Positions 10,500 through 20,300 of a stretch of DNA of 64,000 bases are shown here, one piece after another. The stretch spans positions 248,001-312,000 of the forward strand of contig OY723307.1 of NCBI GenBank assembly GCA_963210315.1. Direction: 5' to 3'. This stretch comes from Rhynchopus euleeides. Lineage: Eukaryota > Euglenozoa > Diplonemea > Diplonemida > Diplonemidae. Position numbers and translations under genes: made by a program. The notes beneath the pieces are model-generated. The model had not been told where the DNA came from. It saw nothing but the letters and a program-made list of their open reading frames with translations, and made no database searches. Each line of letters starts with the position of its first letter. The stretch's first letter is position 1.

Positions 10500-11878
10500 C
10501 CTCACCCTCCCAGAAGTCGAAACGCGCCGCATCCGCCCCCACACACCTGACCCCCCTGAGAGGGGGCCGCGGGAGGCCCGCCCACGCATCCCCGAGGACA
10601 CAGCCCCGGGGCTCACCCTCTACTTCGACGGCGGAGCAAGGGACAACGGCACCCCCTTCGCCCTGGCGGGTGCAGGTGCGGTGCTCTACCGAGACGGCCT
10701 CAAGGTGTCGGAAGAGATCCTCCCTCTGCTGAACGTACGCAGCAACAACATCGCTGAGTACGAAGGGGTTCGAGCGGGCCTACGGCTGCTCAGAAGGGGC
10801 GACCCGCCCCCTGAGGGGAACGTTACGGTGCGGGGTGACTCGCAGGTGGTGCTGCGACACCTAAAAGGGGAAGCGGTTTGCCGCGATAAATCCCTCCGCC
10901 CCCTCTTCCTCAGCACGGCACGGCTGGCTGCCGACCTCGGGCCCCGGATCACCCTTACGTATGAGCACGTGAAAAGGGAGCTCAACGTCGATGCGGACGC
11001 CCTCAGCAACGCCGCCATGGACGAGGCTGAGAGGCAGGGGGAGACCTCGCAGGAGCAGCTGCGGCAGGACTTCGCAGCCTTCCAGAAGAGCATCCTGGGC
11101 AAGGCTCACTCGTTGAGGCAGCTCTGCGAGGTGGTGCGCAAGACTTCCAAGCAACCATGGCACTGTGGCCACACTGCGAGCTCCACTGTCCTCACCGCGA
11201 TCGGGGGAACCGTGGCAGGGGGCCTGTCCAGGAGAGCCCAGCTCAGCCCAGCCACCGAGTCGGTGATGCGCAGCCTCCAAGCGCACACGGCAGGCCCGGG
11301 CTTGAACCAGCGGGACACAGCCTTCCACTCCCGCGGCATGGCGTGGGCCGCAACCTTCGCACCGCAGCCCCACTACCCAGAGGGGTGGCAGCAAGCGGCC
11401 CAGCAATGGACTGCCAGCAGCCGGCAAGCCAACGCCCGGACAGGACGGTCATGGGAACGACGGGGCGCTGCTCCCCGGACTGCCCCCCCTGGAGCCAGAC
11501 GGAACGCGAAGATGCTTACCTGCGCTCTGCACTGGAAACCCCGCTGCGTGGACTGCCGGCGCCGGCGCCTCTCGGAAGAGGACTGCTGCCGGGACCACCA
11601 CGGGAAGAACGACGGCTTGCAAGTCACCATGGAATTTTGCAAGACGCATCGCATGGGCCGGTGCGGGGACTGCCACAGCAGTGCGAAATCACTCACACAC
11701 TGTTGCGGCACGCACCACGCTGGCTATGCCTCACGCCCTCCTCGGAGTGGCACTGAGTTGGCCCCACACTCTAACCCGAGTGGGGCATCCGCTGTGACGT
11801 AGGGGTGGGCGGGGAGTGGGCACAGATCCGCGCAGGGTTACCCACTTAAAACCACTATCACTACACACACACAACCCA
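10500..11878 (+). pseudogene. 5'-truncated copy of the LINE: RNase H and C-terminal part of ORF2
   Basis: This segment is nearly identical to 19152-20532, with only a few substitutions. The open frame runs to the stop at 11800-11802, followed by the same short 3' UTR ending in CACACACACAACCCA. It keeps the RNase H residues of ORF2 and the duplicated Cys/His module, but lacks the OTU, endonuclease and RT domains. It begins inside a CA microsatellite, as expected for 5'-truncated target-primed integration. Its 3' end is directly joined to the 5' end of the full-length element. Confidence 0.9.
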
Positions 11879-11904
11879 GGAGGAGAGAGGGATACACGGG
11901 CAGG

Positions 11905-14391
11905 ATGTCACAGGCCGACCTCCACGGGGTCTCCTCCGGTAACACCGGCCCCCAGGCCGGTGGCCAACAGGCCGCCCCCCTGCCCCCCCTCGTTTTCAAC
12001 GAACCCCGGGAATACACCCTCGGGCCCCTCCCCCCCCTGTACCGCGCGGCGCATGTCCGCGCCATCCTCCGCCATCTCCAGTGGGAGGCGCATGTCGAGG
12101 AGCCGAAGGACGGCGTAGCCGTCGTCATCGCGGACAGCCCCCCCCCCCCCTCTGGCACCCCCCCCACATGGTCGGTGCAGGTGAACGGCAAGGCCGTGGC
12201 CCTCACGGACACGGCGATGCTGGAGGAGGAGAAGCGGCGGCTGGCGGAGGAGCGGAAGAAGGGAGAGGAGCTGGACCGCCTCAAGAGGCGGTACGACGGC
12301 CTCCAGGCCAGAGTGCGGGAGGAGCGCGAGGCGGCGGCGAAGGCGGGCCGGGCCGCCAAGTCCAGGACGCACCTGGGGAAGACCGGACGCGGGGGTGGCG
12401 CCGCAGCGGCTGCGCAGCAACACGCGCAGCAGGCCCGCCAGCGCGTGGAGCGGCTCCAGAAGGACCTGGAGCGTCTGGGCCGCCGCCTGGTGGCCCTCGG
12501 CCATGACCCCGCCGCAGCCACCGCCGCCGCCACCGCAGCTGACCCCGGCGCCAGTGCCCCCACGCAGGACGGCGTACCCGCGCTGCAGCAGGAGGTGCAG
12601 CGCCTGCATGATCTGCTCAAGGAGCAGCAGAGACAGCAGGACCTGCAACGGCAGCGCCTTGAGCAACAACTCGCTGCACAACAAGGCCACCAGCAAGCGA
12701 CCACGCAAGGGGAGCGCGCCGAAGTGCGGCGACTTCAACAGGAGCTTGGGGAGCAGAGGGCAGCCGCGCAGGAGGAGCACGCCGAGGTACGGCGACTCCA
12801 TCAACAGCTCGGGGAGCAGCAAGCCCGGCAGGATGAGCTCCTGCAGCGCCTGGCAGCCCAGCAGCGCCAGCTGGACGACCTCCAGGAGCGTCCCGCCGCG
12901 ACCCCCCCTCAGCCTGGCACGCCGAAGGCTGTGCGCGAGCTGAAGACGCAGCTGGAGGGGCAGGGCGTGGAGCACGCCCGAGTGCACGGGGAGCTGCGCG
13001 GCCTGCTTGTTGGCCTGCGCAAGGACGCGGAGAGCGGCCTCGGGGAAGAGCGCCGCAGGGGTGAGGCCCTCGGCGGGAGGGCGGCGAAGCTGGAGGCGAG
13101 CCTCCGGGCAGTGCGGGAGCAGCTGCAGCAGCACGCCACCCGCCACGACCAGGGCGAGGAGCACCGCAACGCCCTGCTCGCGGAGGTGCAGGGGGCCCGG
13201 GAGGCGATGCTGGGGCTGCAGGGGAGCGTGGGGGAGGCGCAGCAGGCACTGCCCCAGCTCCAGGCGAAATCCCTGCAGACGGGGATGAGCGGCCTCCGCA
13301 AGGAGCTCAAGTCCTTCAAGGACGAGCAGAGGAGGGTGAGCAGCGCGGGGCAGGCAGAGGTCGCCCGCATCACGGCCGCGCTGAGCGAGCAGCAGCAGAA
13401 GGGGGTGGAGCTGCTGTCGCGTATGGCCGCCGTCGCCGATGAGGGGCGCCTCAGCCAAGCCCAGGCGGACGCGCGCCTGACAGCCGCCCTCGCCGACGTG
13501 CAGGCGACAGCGCAAGCGACTGCGGAAGGCCTGCGGGCCGCGAGCGAGCAGCAGCTGGGCGAGCTCCGGGAGGAGCTGGGCAGGCAGCGCGTGGGCAACG
13601 ATGCCCAGCAGGCCATGGTGGCGGACGGGCGGCGGCAGCTGGAGGGGATGCGCGCCGAGCTCGCTGAATCACAGCGGGCAGTCGCGGAGGAGACGAGGGC
13701 GCACCTCGCCGAGCTCCACCACCACTACCATGCCCAGCCCGCCCGGGGGAGGCCAGGTGAGCAGCGCAGGAGCCGGTGCCGCTCCCCGCGGCGGGCCCGC
13801 AAACGCGAGGGCAGGGACACCTCCAGGGAACGGGAGAGGGCCTCGGCGACCCTGCAAGAGGTCATCCGCGAGGATGCGCAGGTGAGGGAGGCGCTGCTCC
13901 ATGCAAATGCAACGGCAACGGCAGCAACAACAACAGCAACAACGGCGCCACCCCCCCCAGTGGCGGCAACAGCGGAGCCGGCCAAGACTGAAACGGCAGT
14001 CGCGCCACCACCGGCGGGGGCTGACCAACCTGCCCCTACAGCCAACGCTGACCTCGAACCCCCCGCGTCTGATAGCAACAACAACACCACCACCGCCACC
14101 TCCGCAGCGCCCGCAGCCGCCCCTGCGCCCGGGGATACACCCGTGCCCGCACCGCAGCAGCAGCAGCAGCCTGACCCCGGATGCGGAGGCGAAGGGCAGC
14201 CCCCGGCGTCCGAGCAGCTACCCCCCCCTCAGCAACCCGCGCTCGGGAACAAAGGGGCCGAGGCCGGACAAGGGGACGCGGCAGCTGATCAGGACGTCAA
14301 CGACACACCCCGGGTGGCGGGGAAGGGCGCGGGCAAGAACGGCAAGGCACCCCGACTGTGGAGGGGGGCTAAGCGCTACACCCCCTACTAG
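11905..14391 (+). CDS. LINE ORF1: coiled-coil protein, probable RNA-binding/chaperone protein
   Basis: 828 residues from a clear ATG. Residues about 1-110 hold a Pro/Gly-rich leader and a small possible fold around LPPLYRAAHVRAILRHLQW. Residues about 110-640 are a long heptad-rich, Gln/Glu/Arg/Leu coiled coil. Residues about 610-655 are Arg/Ser-rich (RSRCRSPRRARKREG). The C-terminal 170 residues are low-complexity Ala/Thr/Pro/Gln with a basic end. I see no CCHC knuckle or RRM. By position it should be the ORF1 protein that coats the element's RNA; the Arg-rich region is the likely nucleic-acid contact. It ends at UAG 14389-14391, in the same frame as ORF2. Confidence 0.8.
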   Translation: MSQADLHGVSSGNTGPQAGGQQAAPLPPLVFNEPREYTLGPLPPLYRAAHVRAILRHLQWEAHVEEPKDGVAVVIADSPPPPSGTPPTWSVQVNGKAVALTDTAMLEEEKRRLAEERKKGEELDRLKRRYDGLQARVREEREAAAKAGRAAKSRTHLGKTGRGGGAAAAAQQHAQQARQRVERLQKDLERLGRRLVALGHDPAAATAAATAADPGASAPTQDGVPALQQEVQRLHDLLKEQQRQQDLQRQRLEQQLAAQQGHQQATTQGERAEVRRLQQELGEQRAAAQEEHAEVRRLHQQLGEQQARQDELLQRLAAQQRQLDDLQERPAATPPQPGTPKAVRELKTQLEGQGVEHARVHGELRGLLVGLRKDAESGLGEERRRGEALGGRAAKLEASLRAVREQLQQHATRHDQGEEHRNALLAEVQGAREAMLGLQGSVGEAQQALPQLQAKSLQTGMSGLRKELKSFKDEQRRVSSAGQAEVARITAALSEQQQKGVELLSRMAAVADEGRLSQAQADARLTAALADVQATAQATAEGLRAASEQQLGELREELGRQRVGNDAQQAMVADGRRQLEGMRAELAESQRAVAEETRAHLAELHHHYHAQPARGRPGEQRRSRCRSPRRARKREGRDTSRERERASATLQEVIREDAQVREALLHANATATAATTTATTAPPPPVAATAEPAKTETAVAPPPAGADQPAPTANADLEPPASDSNNNTTTATSAAPAAAPAPGDTPVPAPQQQQQPDPGCGGEGQPPASEQLPPPQQPALGNKGAEAGQGDAAADQDVNDTPRVAGKGAGKNGKAPRLWRGAKRYTPY

Positions 14392-14397
14392 GGGGTG
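14379..14397 (+). promoter_or_regulatory. Hairpin spanning the ORF1 stop codon (possible recoding site)
   Basis: CACCCCC-UACUA-GGGGGUG forms a 7-bp, almost all-GC stem with a 5-base loop. The stop codon UAG (14389-14391) straddles loop and 3' stem. A second stem-loop from CGCCCCCUCAAGGGGGG lies just downstream. ORF2 continues in the same frame with no ATG for 105 codons. Readthrough or termination-reinitiation is therefore plausible. Confidence 0.5.
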
Positions 14398-17300
14398 AGG
14401 CGCCCCCTCAAGGGGGGACCCGGCCTACACCCTAAGGCCTCCGGTTCCCCCGGCGGGGGCGCCGACCAGGGGATAGGGGGAGCGCCCGTGGCGCAGCACC
14501 CTCTCGCCGCCGGCGAACCCTCCCCACAACCCCCCCATAGAAAACCAAAACCCGCAGGGACAGGAGTAACCTCTGCGGGACCCTTAGATAGAGCGAGAGA
14601 GCATAGAAGCCACGCCCCTGGGGCAGGAGAACCCCGGGGGCTTCGGGGAGGAGGGGGACAGGAGTACTCCCCCTCCTCAGTAGAGCAGGACGACCGATGG
14701 CTGGCAGAGATGGCGCAACGACTGCTGGCAGTGCGAGAGGCGGTGGCGAAAGATGGCAACTGCCAATACACCGGCCTCGCGGTGCAATGTGCGGGATGGA
14801 CGGCGGCCTCTCTCAGAGCAGCTGTAGTCGAAGCCCTGGGACAGGACGCCGAGAGGCGAGCAACCTACGCGCCCGATATAGATGACCCCCGGGCACCCCC
14901 GTCCTACGACGACTACATCGCGGCGCAGGCACAGAGCGGGGTCTACGGGGACGGGGCTACACTCAGGGTAGCGGCTGAGGTGTTGGGGGCCCAGGTGTGG
15001 GTACTCGGCACTACGGATAGGCTGTACCTGGGGCGCGTCGGGTCAGGCGACAAAGTGATATGCCTCACGTGGAGGCCCTTCCACTACGACGTGCTGCGCA
15101 TCCCCCTCACGCTAGCCAGGGAGTTAGCAGCCTCCACCACAAACAGATGGAAACTCCCCACCGCGACTCCCACCCCTCCTCCAGTAGCTCCAACCGCAAC
15201 CGCTGCTACCACAATCTCCCCGTTACGCGGCCCTGCTCCCAGGCCGCCGCCGCGACGCCCCGCGCCGCGGCCAGCGTCTCCTGGGGTACTCAGGGTGGCG
15301 TCAGCCAACGTCACGTCGCTGTCAACCCACTTGTGTGATGTGGCGGACCTGAAGGCAGACGTTGTGGCCCTGCAAGAAACACGTGTCCCGGACCCCAGCA
15401 AGGGCACGCTCAGCAGCTACTTCGCGGCCCACGGCTGGTCCATGCACTGGGGTAAGGGCATGCCCAAGGTCAAGGGGGCCAATGGCTACGAGCAGACCCG
15501 ACCCGGAGGAGTGGCAGTCATGGCAAAAGAGGGCCTGGTAGCGCAAGTGGTGCAACCGAAGACCAAGCTGGAAAAGAAGCTGCATGACAGTACCCGCCTG
15601 GTACACGTGGTGCTCGCAACCAGTAACGGCAAGACAGCGCTCCACATCCTGTGCGTTTATGGTCACTCTGGGATGGAGGTGCGAGTGCAGCGGGAGACCC
15701 TCCTGCAGGAGGCGCTGGACCTCGCAGCCGGCCTGGGGCAGGTGCCCGTGTTGCTGCTGGGGGACCTCAACACCAACCCGGAGACCAGTGCCGTCCTATC
15801 CCAGGCCTGCCGGGTGGGTGGTTGGACCGATGCGGCGGTCTCATACGCAGAGCTGAAACAGCAGGAAGTTCGGAACACCTGCTGGGCATCGAAGGAAGGC
15901 ACCAGACTGGACATCTGCCTGCTGAACCCCTGCGCGGCGCCGGCCTTGCGCTCCGTCGAGGTGGCAGAAAAGGGCGAATACGGCATCCCCACGCACTGCC
16001 CGCTCTTCGTCGACCTCGATCTCGCCGCCTTCCGCCGACCGAAGCAAATCTGCATCCTCCCCGCCCCCTTTCCTAAGTGCAGGCCCACGCTCGGGGGCGC
16101 TGCCGCCAGAGAGGTGCTGCTGGATGTGCTAACCGCAGAGGAAACGAAAGAGGGTGCAACAGGAGCGCAACTCCTCCGCCGGGCCTCAGCCTGCAGCGAG
16201 AACTTCCTGAAGCGTGTCCACGTGGGCCAACTCGGAAGGCAGGAAACGGCGTACACGGGCAGGGCGGAGGGTTACCACATGCAGCGGTCGAGGGTGGCCA
16301 CCAAACACCGCCCCGCCTCCGCCCGAGGAGCGGGCGACAAGAACACCCGGGCGAAGGACAAGCTGTTGGGGAACCTCCGGACCCTCATCCTGGAGGGCCG
16401 CCACCGACTGCTGGAGTCTGCGCCATACCCCCCCACACCCAACGAAGAGCACGCCTGGGGCGCTGCGAAGAAGCGGCTGAAGGGAGGGGGCCTTCCCCCG
16501 GGGCTGGAGGCGGCGCTGGCGGGCACCACCTCACAACTGCCGGACCTCGAGACGATGGAGATGGCCCTTGTCGCCCTGGAGGGATCTCAGCGAGGCATGT
16601 TCGACGCGCTCCGCGACGAAAGACTCCGCACGTGGAAGGCGAGGATGCAGAAGGCCTGGACGCAGGAGGCGGGGATAGTGTTCTCGTACCTCGCAGACCG
16701 CTTCTGCGCCCCTACCACCTTCATGCGCCGCGAGGATGGCTCCTTCACGGCCTGCCCCAAGGAGGCGGATGAACTGCTGAGGAGCGATACTGCGTGGGGG
16801 GGCTACTTCCGGAAGTATGCGACGACGCCTGAGCCTCGCTGGGACACCTTCCGACAGAGGTACAGCGACTTCCTCCCTGACCCGGCCGAGATGGAGTGTA
16901 AGACCATTACGGCAGAAGACGTTGGGACAGCGCTGGCTAAAATGTCTACATCCACCTCGCCGGGCCTACACGGCTGGAGGGTGCACGAGCTGCGGCAACT
17001 CCCAGGGAACCTCCTCAAGTTGTTCGCGGAGGTGTTCAATGAGGTCGAGAGATCGGGCGAATGGCCGGAGCAGCTGATGCACGCCATGATTTGCCTCATT
17101 CCCAAGCCCGGCAGCTCAGGTGAGCCGCTGTCGCAGCGCCCCATCAGCATCACTCCCGTGCTGTACAGGGTGTGGGCAGCAATCCGAGTGAAGCCTGCGC
17201 TGAAGTGGCTGGAGAGCATTGCGCCTGAGGACTTGCACGGATGCAGACCTGGCCACGGCGCGGAGGACCTCATCTGGCACCTGGCAGCACGGATCGAAGA

Positions 17301-20300
17301 GGCCCACCTCACAGGACAGCCACTGTACGGTGTCGCCCTAGACTTTAAGAAATGCTTCGACACGGTGCCGATTGACCTGACCTTCTGTCTAGCTGCGGAG
17401 CTCGGCTTCGACGGCCGAGTCCTGCGCACCCTGCGGGCAGCGTACGGGTCAATGCAGCGGCACTTCCGGGTAAGCGGCACTATCGGGGAGGGCTTCCTGC
17501 CAACCAACGGCATCATGCAGGGCTGCCCCATTAGCGTCGTGCTGATCAACGTGCTGGTGGGTGTATGGATGCGCATGGCGGAGCACCGGCAGGGCACGAG
17601 GGCGTTGTCGTTTGTGGACGATGTGTACGCGGTGACCCCCAGCCCGGGGACCTTGCAAGCAGTGGTGGATGACTCTGCAGATTTCTCCCACGATACCGGG
17701 ATGGTAATATGCGCAGAGGTCAAGTCACATGTCTTCTCGACGTCCCCCGAGCCGTTGACCCCGATAGTCTACCGGACACGGGACGGCACGGCTACCCCCC
17801 TTCGACAGCGCGATAGCTTCGACTGCCTCGGGGCCATGCTGCATGCGCGCCCGCTCGAGGGACCCGAGGTGCCCAAATCGGAGCGCGTCGCCCGCCGAAA
17901 AGAGGGCGCAGAGCAGAACCTGCGCAGGACCTCGGCACTGCCCCTACCGGTGCAGTGGAAGGGGCAGGCAGCAGCGATGACAGCGGGGTCCAGGCTCTAC
18001 TACGACGCCCTGGTCACCCGCTGGGAGGACGCCGACATCAGGCGATGGAGGGGGCTCTTCGTCGCCGCGCTGTGGTCCGGACCCCCCCGCAGGGCGCGGG
18101 AGGCTGTGCTGGATGTCCTCCACCATGCACATCGGGTGGACCCCGCCGTCGCCCCCCGCTACCGGCAGATCACCACCTGGGCCATGCAGGTCAAGAAGTG
18201 GGGCCGCTGCAGGGTTCTGTCTGAGACGGCTTGGGATAGCAGAGTGAGGCTTACAGGGACAGGCCCCTTCGCGCTTTTCCGAGCGGCCCTTCGGTGGATA
18301 GGATGGAGCTGGAGCACGGCGACCACCCTATCTTACACTGATGAAGCGGGACGGAGCATAGTCTTCGACCCCACCGCAGCAACAACGAGCGGATGGGGGA
18401 TCTTCGCTCATGACCTCCGCCAGGCCCTACGTACACAGGTGGCCAAGGCGCTGGCTGGTCGTCGTGACGACTTTGCGGGCGCTCAGCACGGCATCGACGG
18501 GCAAGCCACACGCTGCGTCCTGGAGGGAGAGGGCGCCGCGGTCACGGGATACCAACGGGGCCTCCTTCGTTCCGTCATTGCAGGGGCGGTGCCTGTCCGA
18601 GGGCGCACGGGGCAGGGCGGGATCTGCCGATACTGCAACGCAGGCACCCCCGAGACGGTGATGCACCTATGGTGGGAGTGCTCCGCGTGGGACCCAATCC
18701 GACAAAACCACCCCATTACGGCTGTGGACCGGTCAACCTGGCCACCTTGCTTGGCGTTATGCGGGGTGGCGCCCGCCTTTAGACACGGCATCCCGGAGGA
18801 CAGGCAGCCCCTGCCACTATCCTTCGCACGCAGGGTGGATATAGTGGCGCAGCTGCACCGCTACTTCATTGCAATCCTCTCGGCGCGGCAGGAGAAAGAT
18901 GGACTGCTCGACCGCTCCGCGCGCCACCACCGCACCCTTCACTATCCATGGGGGTGGTGCACACCCAACCCCGAACAGGCCTGCATCCCTGTGCTGGCGC
19001 CGTCCACTGTCAAACAGACGTGGGGCAAGCGCCCCCCGGAGCTGTGGGTGGCCCTCTGCGACTGGCTGCGGGGCCTGAAATGGGGGCCGCAGGGAGGGGA
19101 GCACACCGTGACCCTCATGGAGTTGGCTGTCGACTTCGAGCTGTCGACCGGCCTCACCCTCCCAGAAGTCGAAACGCGCCGCATCCGCCCCCACACACCT
19201 GACCCCCCTGAGAGGGGGCCGCGGGAGGCCCGCCCACGCATCCCCGAGGGCGCATCCCCGGGGCTCACCCTCTACTTCGACGGCGGAGCAAGGGACAACG
19301 GCACCCCCTTCGCCCTGGCGGGTGCAGGTGCGGTGCTCTACCGAGACGGCCTCAAGGTGTCGGAAGAGATCCTCCCTCTGCTGAACGTACGCAGCAACAA
19401 CATCGCTGAGTACGAAGGGGTTCGGGCGGGCCTACGGCTGCTCAGAAGGGGCGACCCGCCCCCTGAGGGGAACGTTACGGTGCGGGGTGACTCGCAGGTG
19501 GTGCTGCGACACCTAAAAGGGGAAGCGGTTTGCCGCGATAAATCCCTCCGCCCCCTCTTCCTCAGCACGGCACGGCTGGCTGCCGACCTCGGGCCCCGGA
19601 TCACCCTTACGTATGAGCACGTGAAAAGGGAGCTCAACGTCGATGCGGACGCCCTCAGCAACGCCGCCATGGACGAGGCTGAGAGGCAGGGGGAGACCTC
19701 GCAGGAGCAGCTGCGGCAGGACTTCGCAGCCTTCCAGAAGAGCATCCTGGGCAAGGCTCACTCGTTGAGGCAGCTCTGCGAGGTGGTGCGCAAGACTTCC
19801 AAGCAACCATGGCACTGTGGCCACACTGCGAGCTCCACTGTCCTCACCGCGATCGGGGGAACCGTGGCAGGGGGCCTGTCCAGGAGAGCCCAGCTCAGCC
19901 CAGCCACCGAGTCGGTGATGCGCAGCCTCCAAGCGCACACGGCAGGCCCGGGCTTGAACCAGCGGGACACAGCCTTCCACTCCCGCGGCATGGCGTGGGC
20001 CGCAACCTTCGCACCGCAGCCCCACTACCCAGAGGGGTGGCAGCAAGCGGCCCAGCAATGGACTGCCAGCAGCCGGCAAGCCAACGCCCGGACAGGACGG
20101 TCATGGGAACGACGGGGCGCTGCTCCCCGGACTGCCCCCCCTGGAGCCAGACGGAACGCGAAGATGCTTACCTGCGCTCTGCACTGGAAACCCCGTTGCG
20201 TGGACTGCCGGCGCCGGCGCCTCTCGGAAGAGGACTGCTGCCGGGACCACCACGGGAAGAACGACGGCTTGCAAGTCACCATGGAATTTTGCAAGACGCA

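Noticed and set aside
11908-13515. 535-codon minus-strand ORF opposite ORF1
   Set aside because: It is the GC-rich antisense shadow of the ORF1 coiled coil (Leu/Arg/Ala repeats), with no independent motif.
15982-19090. Restriction-like endonuclease in ORF2 (dual-endonuclease LINE)
   Set aside because: After the CCHC finger I see no PD-(D/E)xK-like pattern before RNase H, so only the APE-type endonuclease is called.
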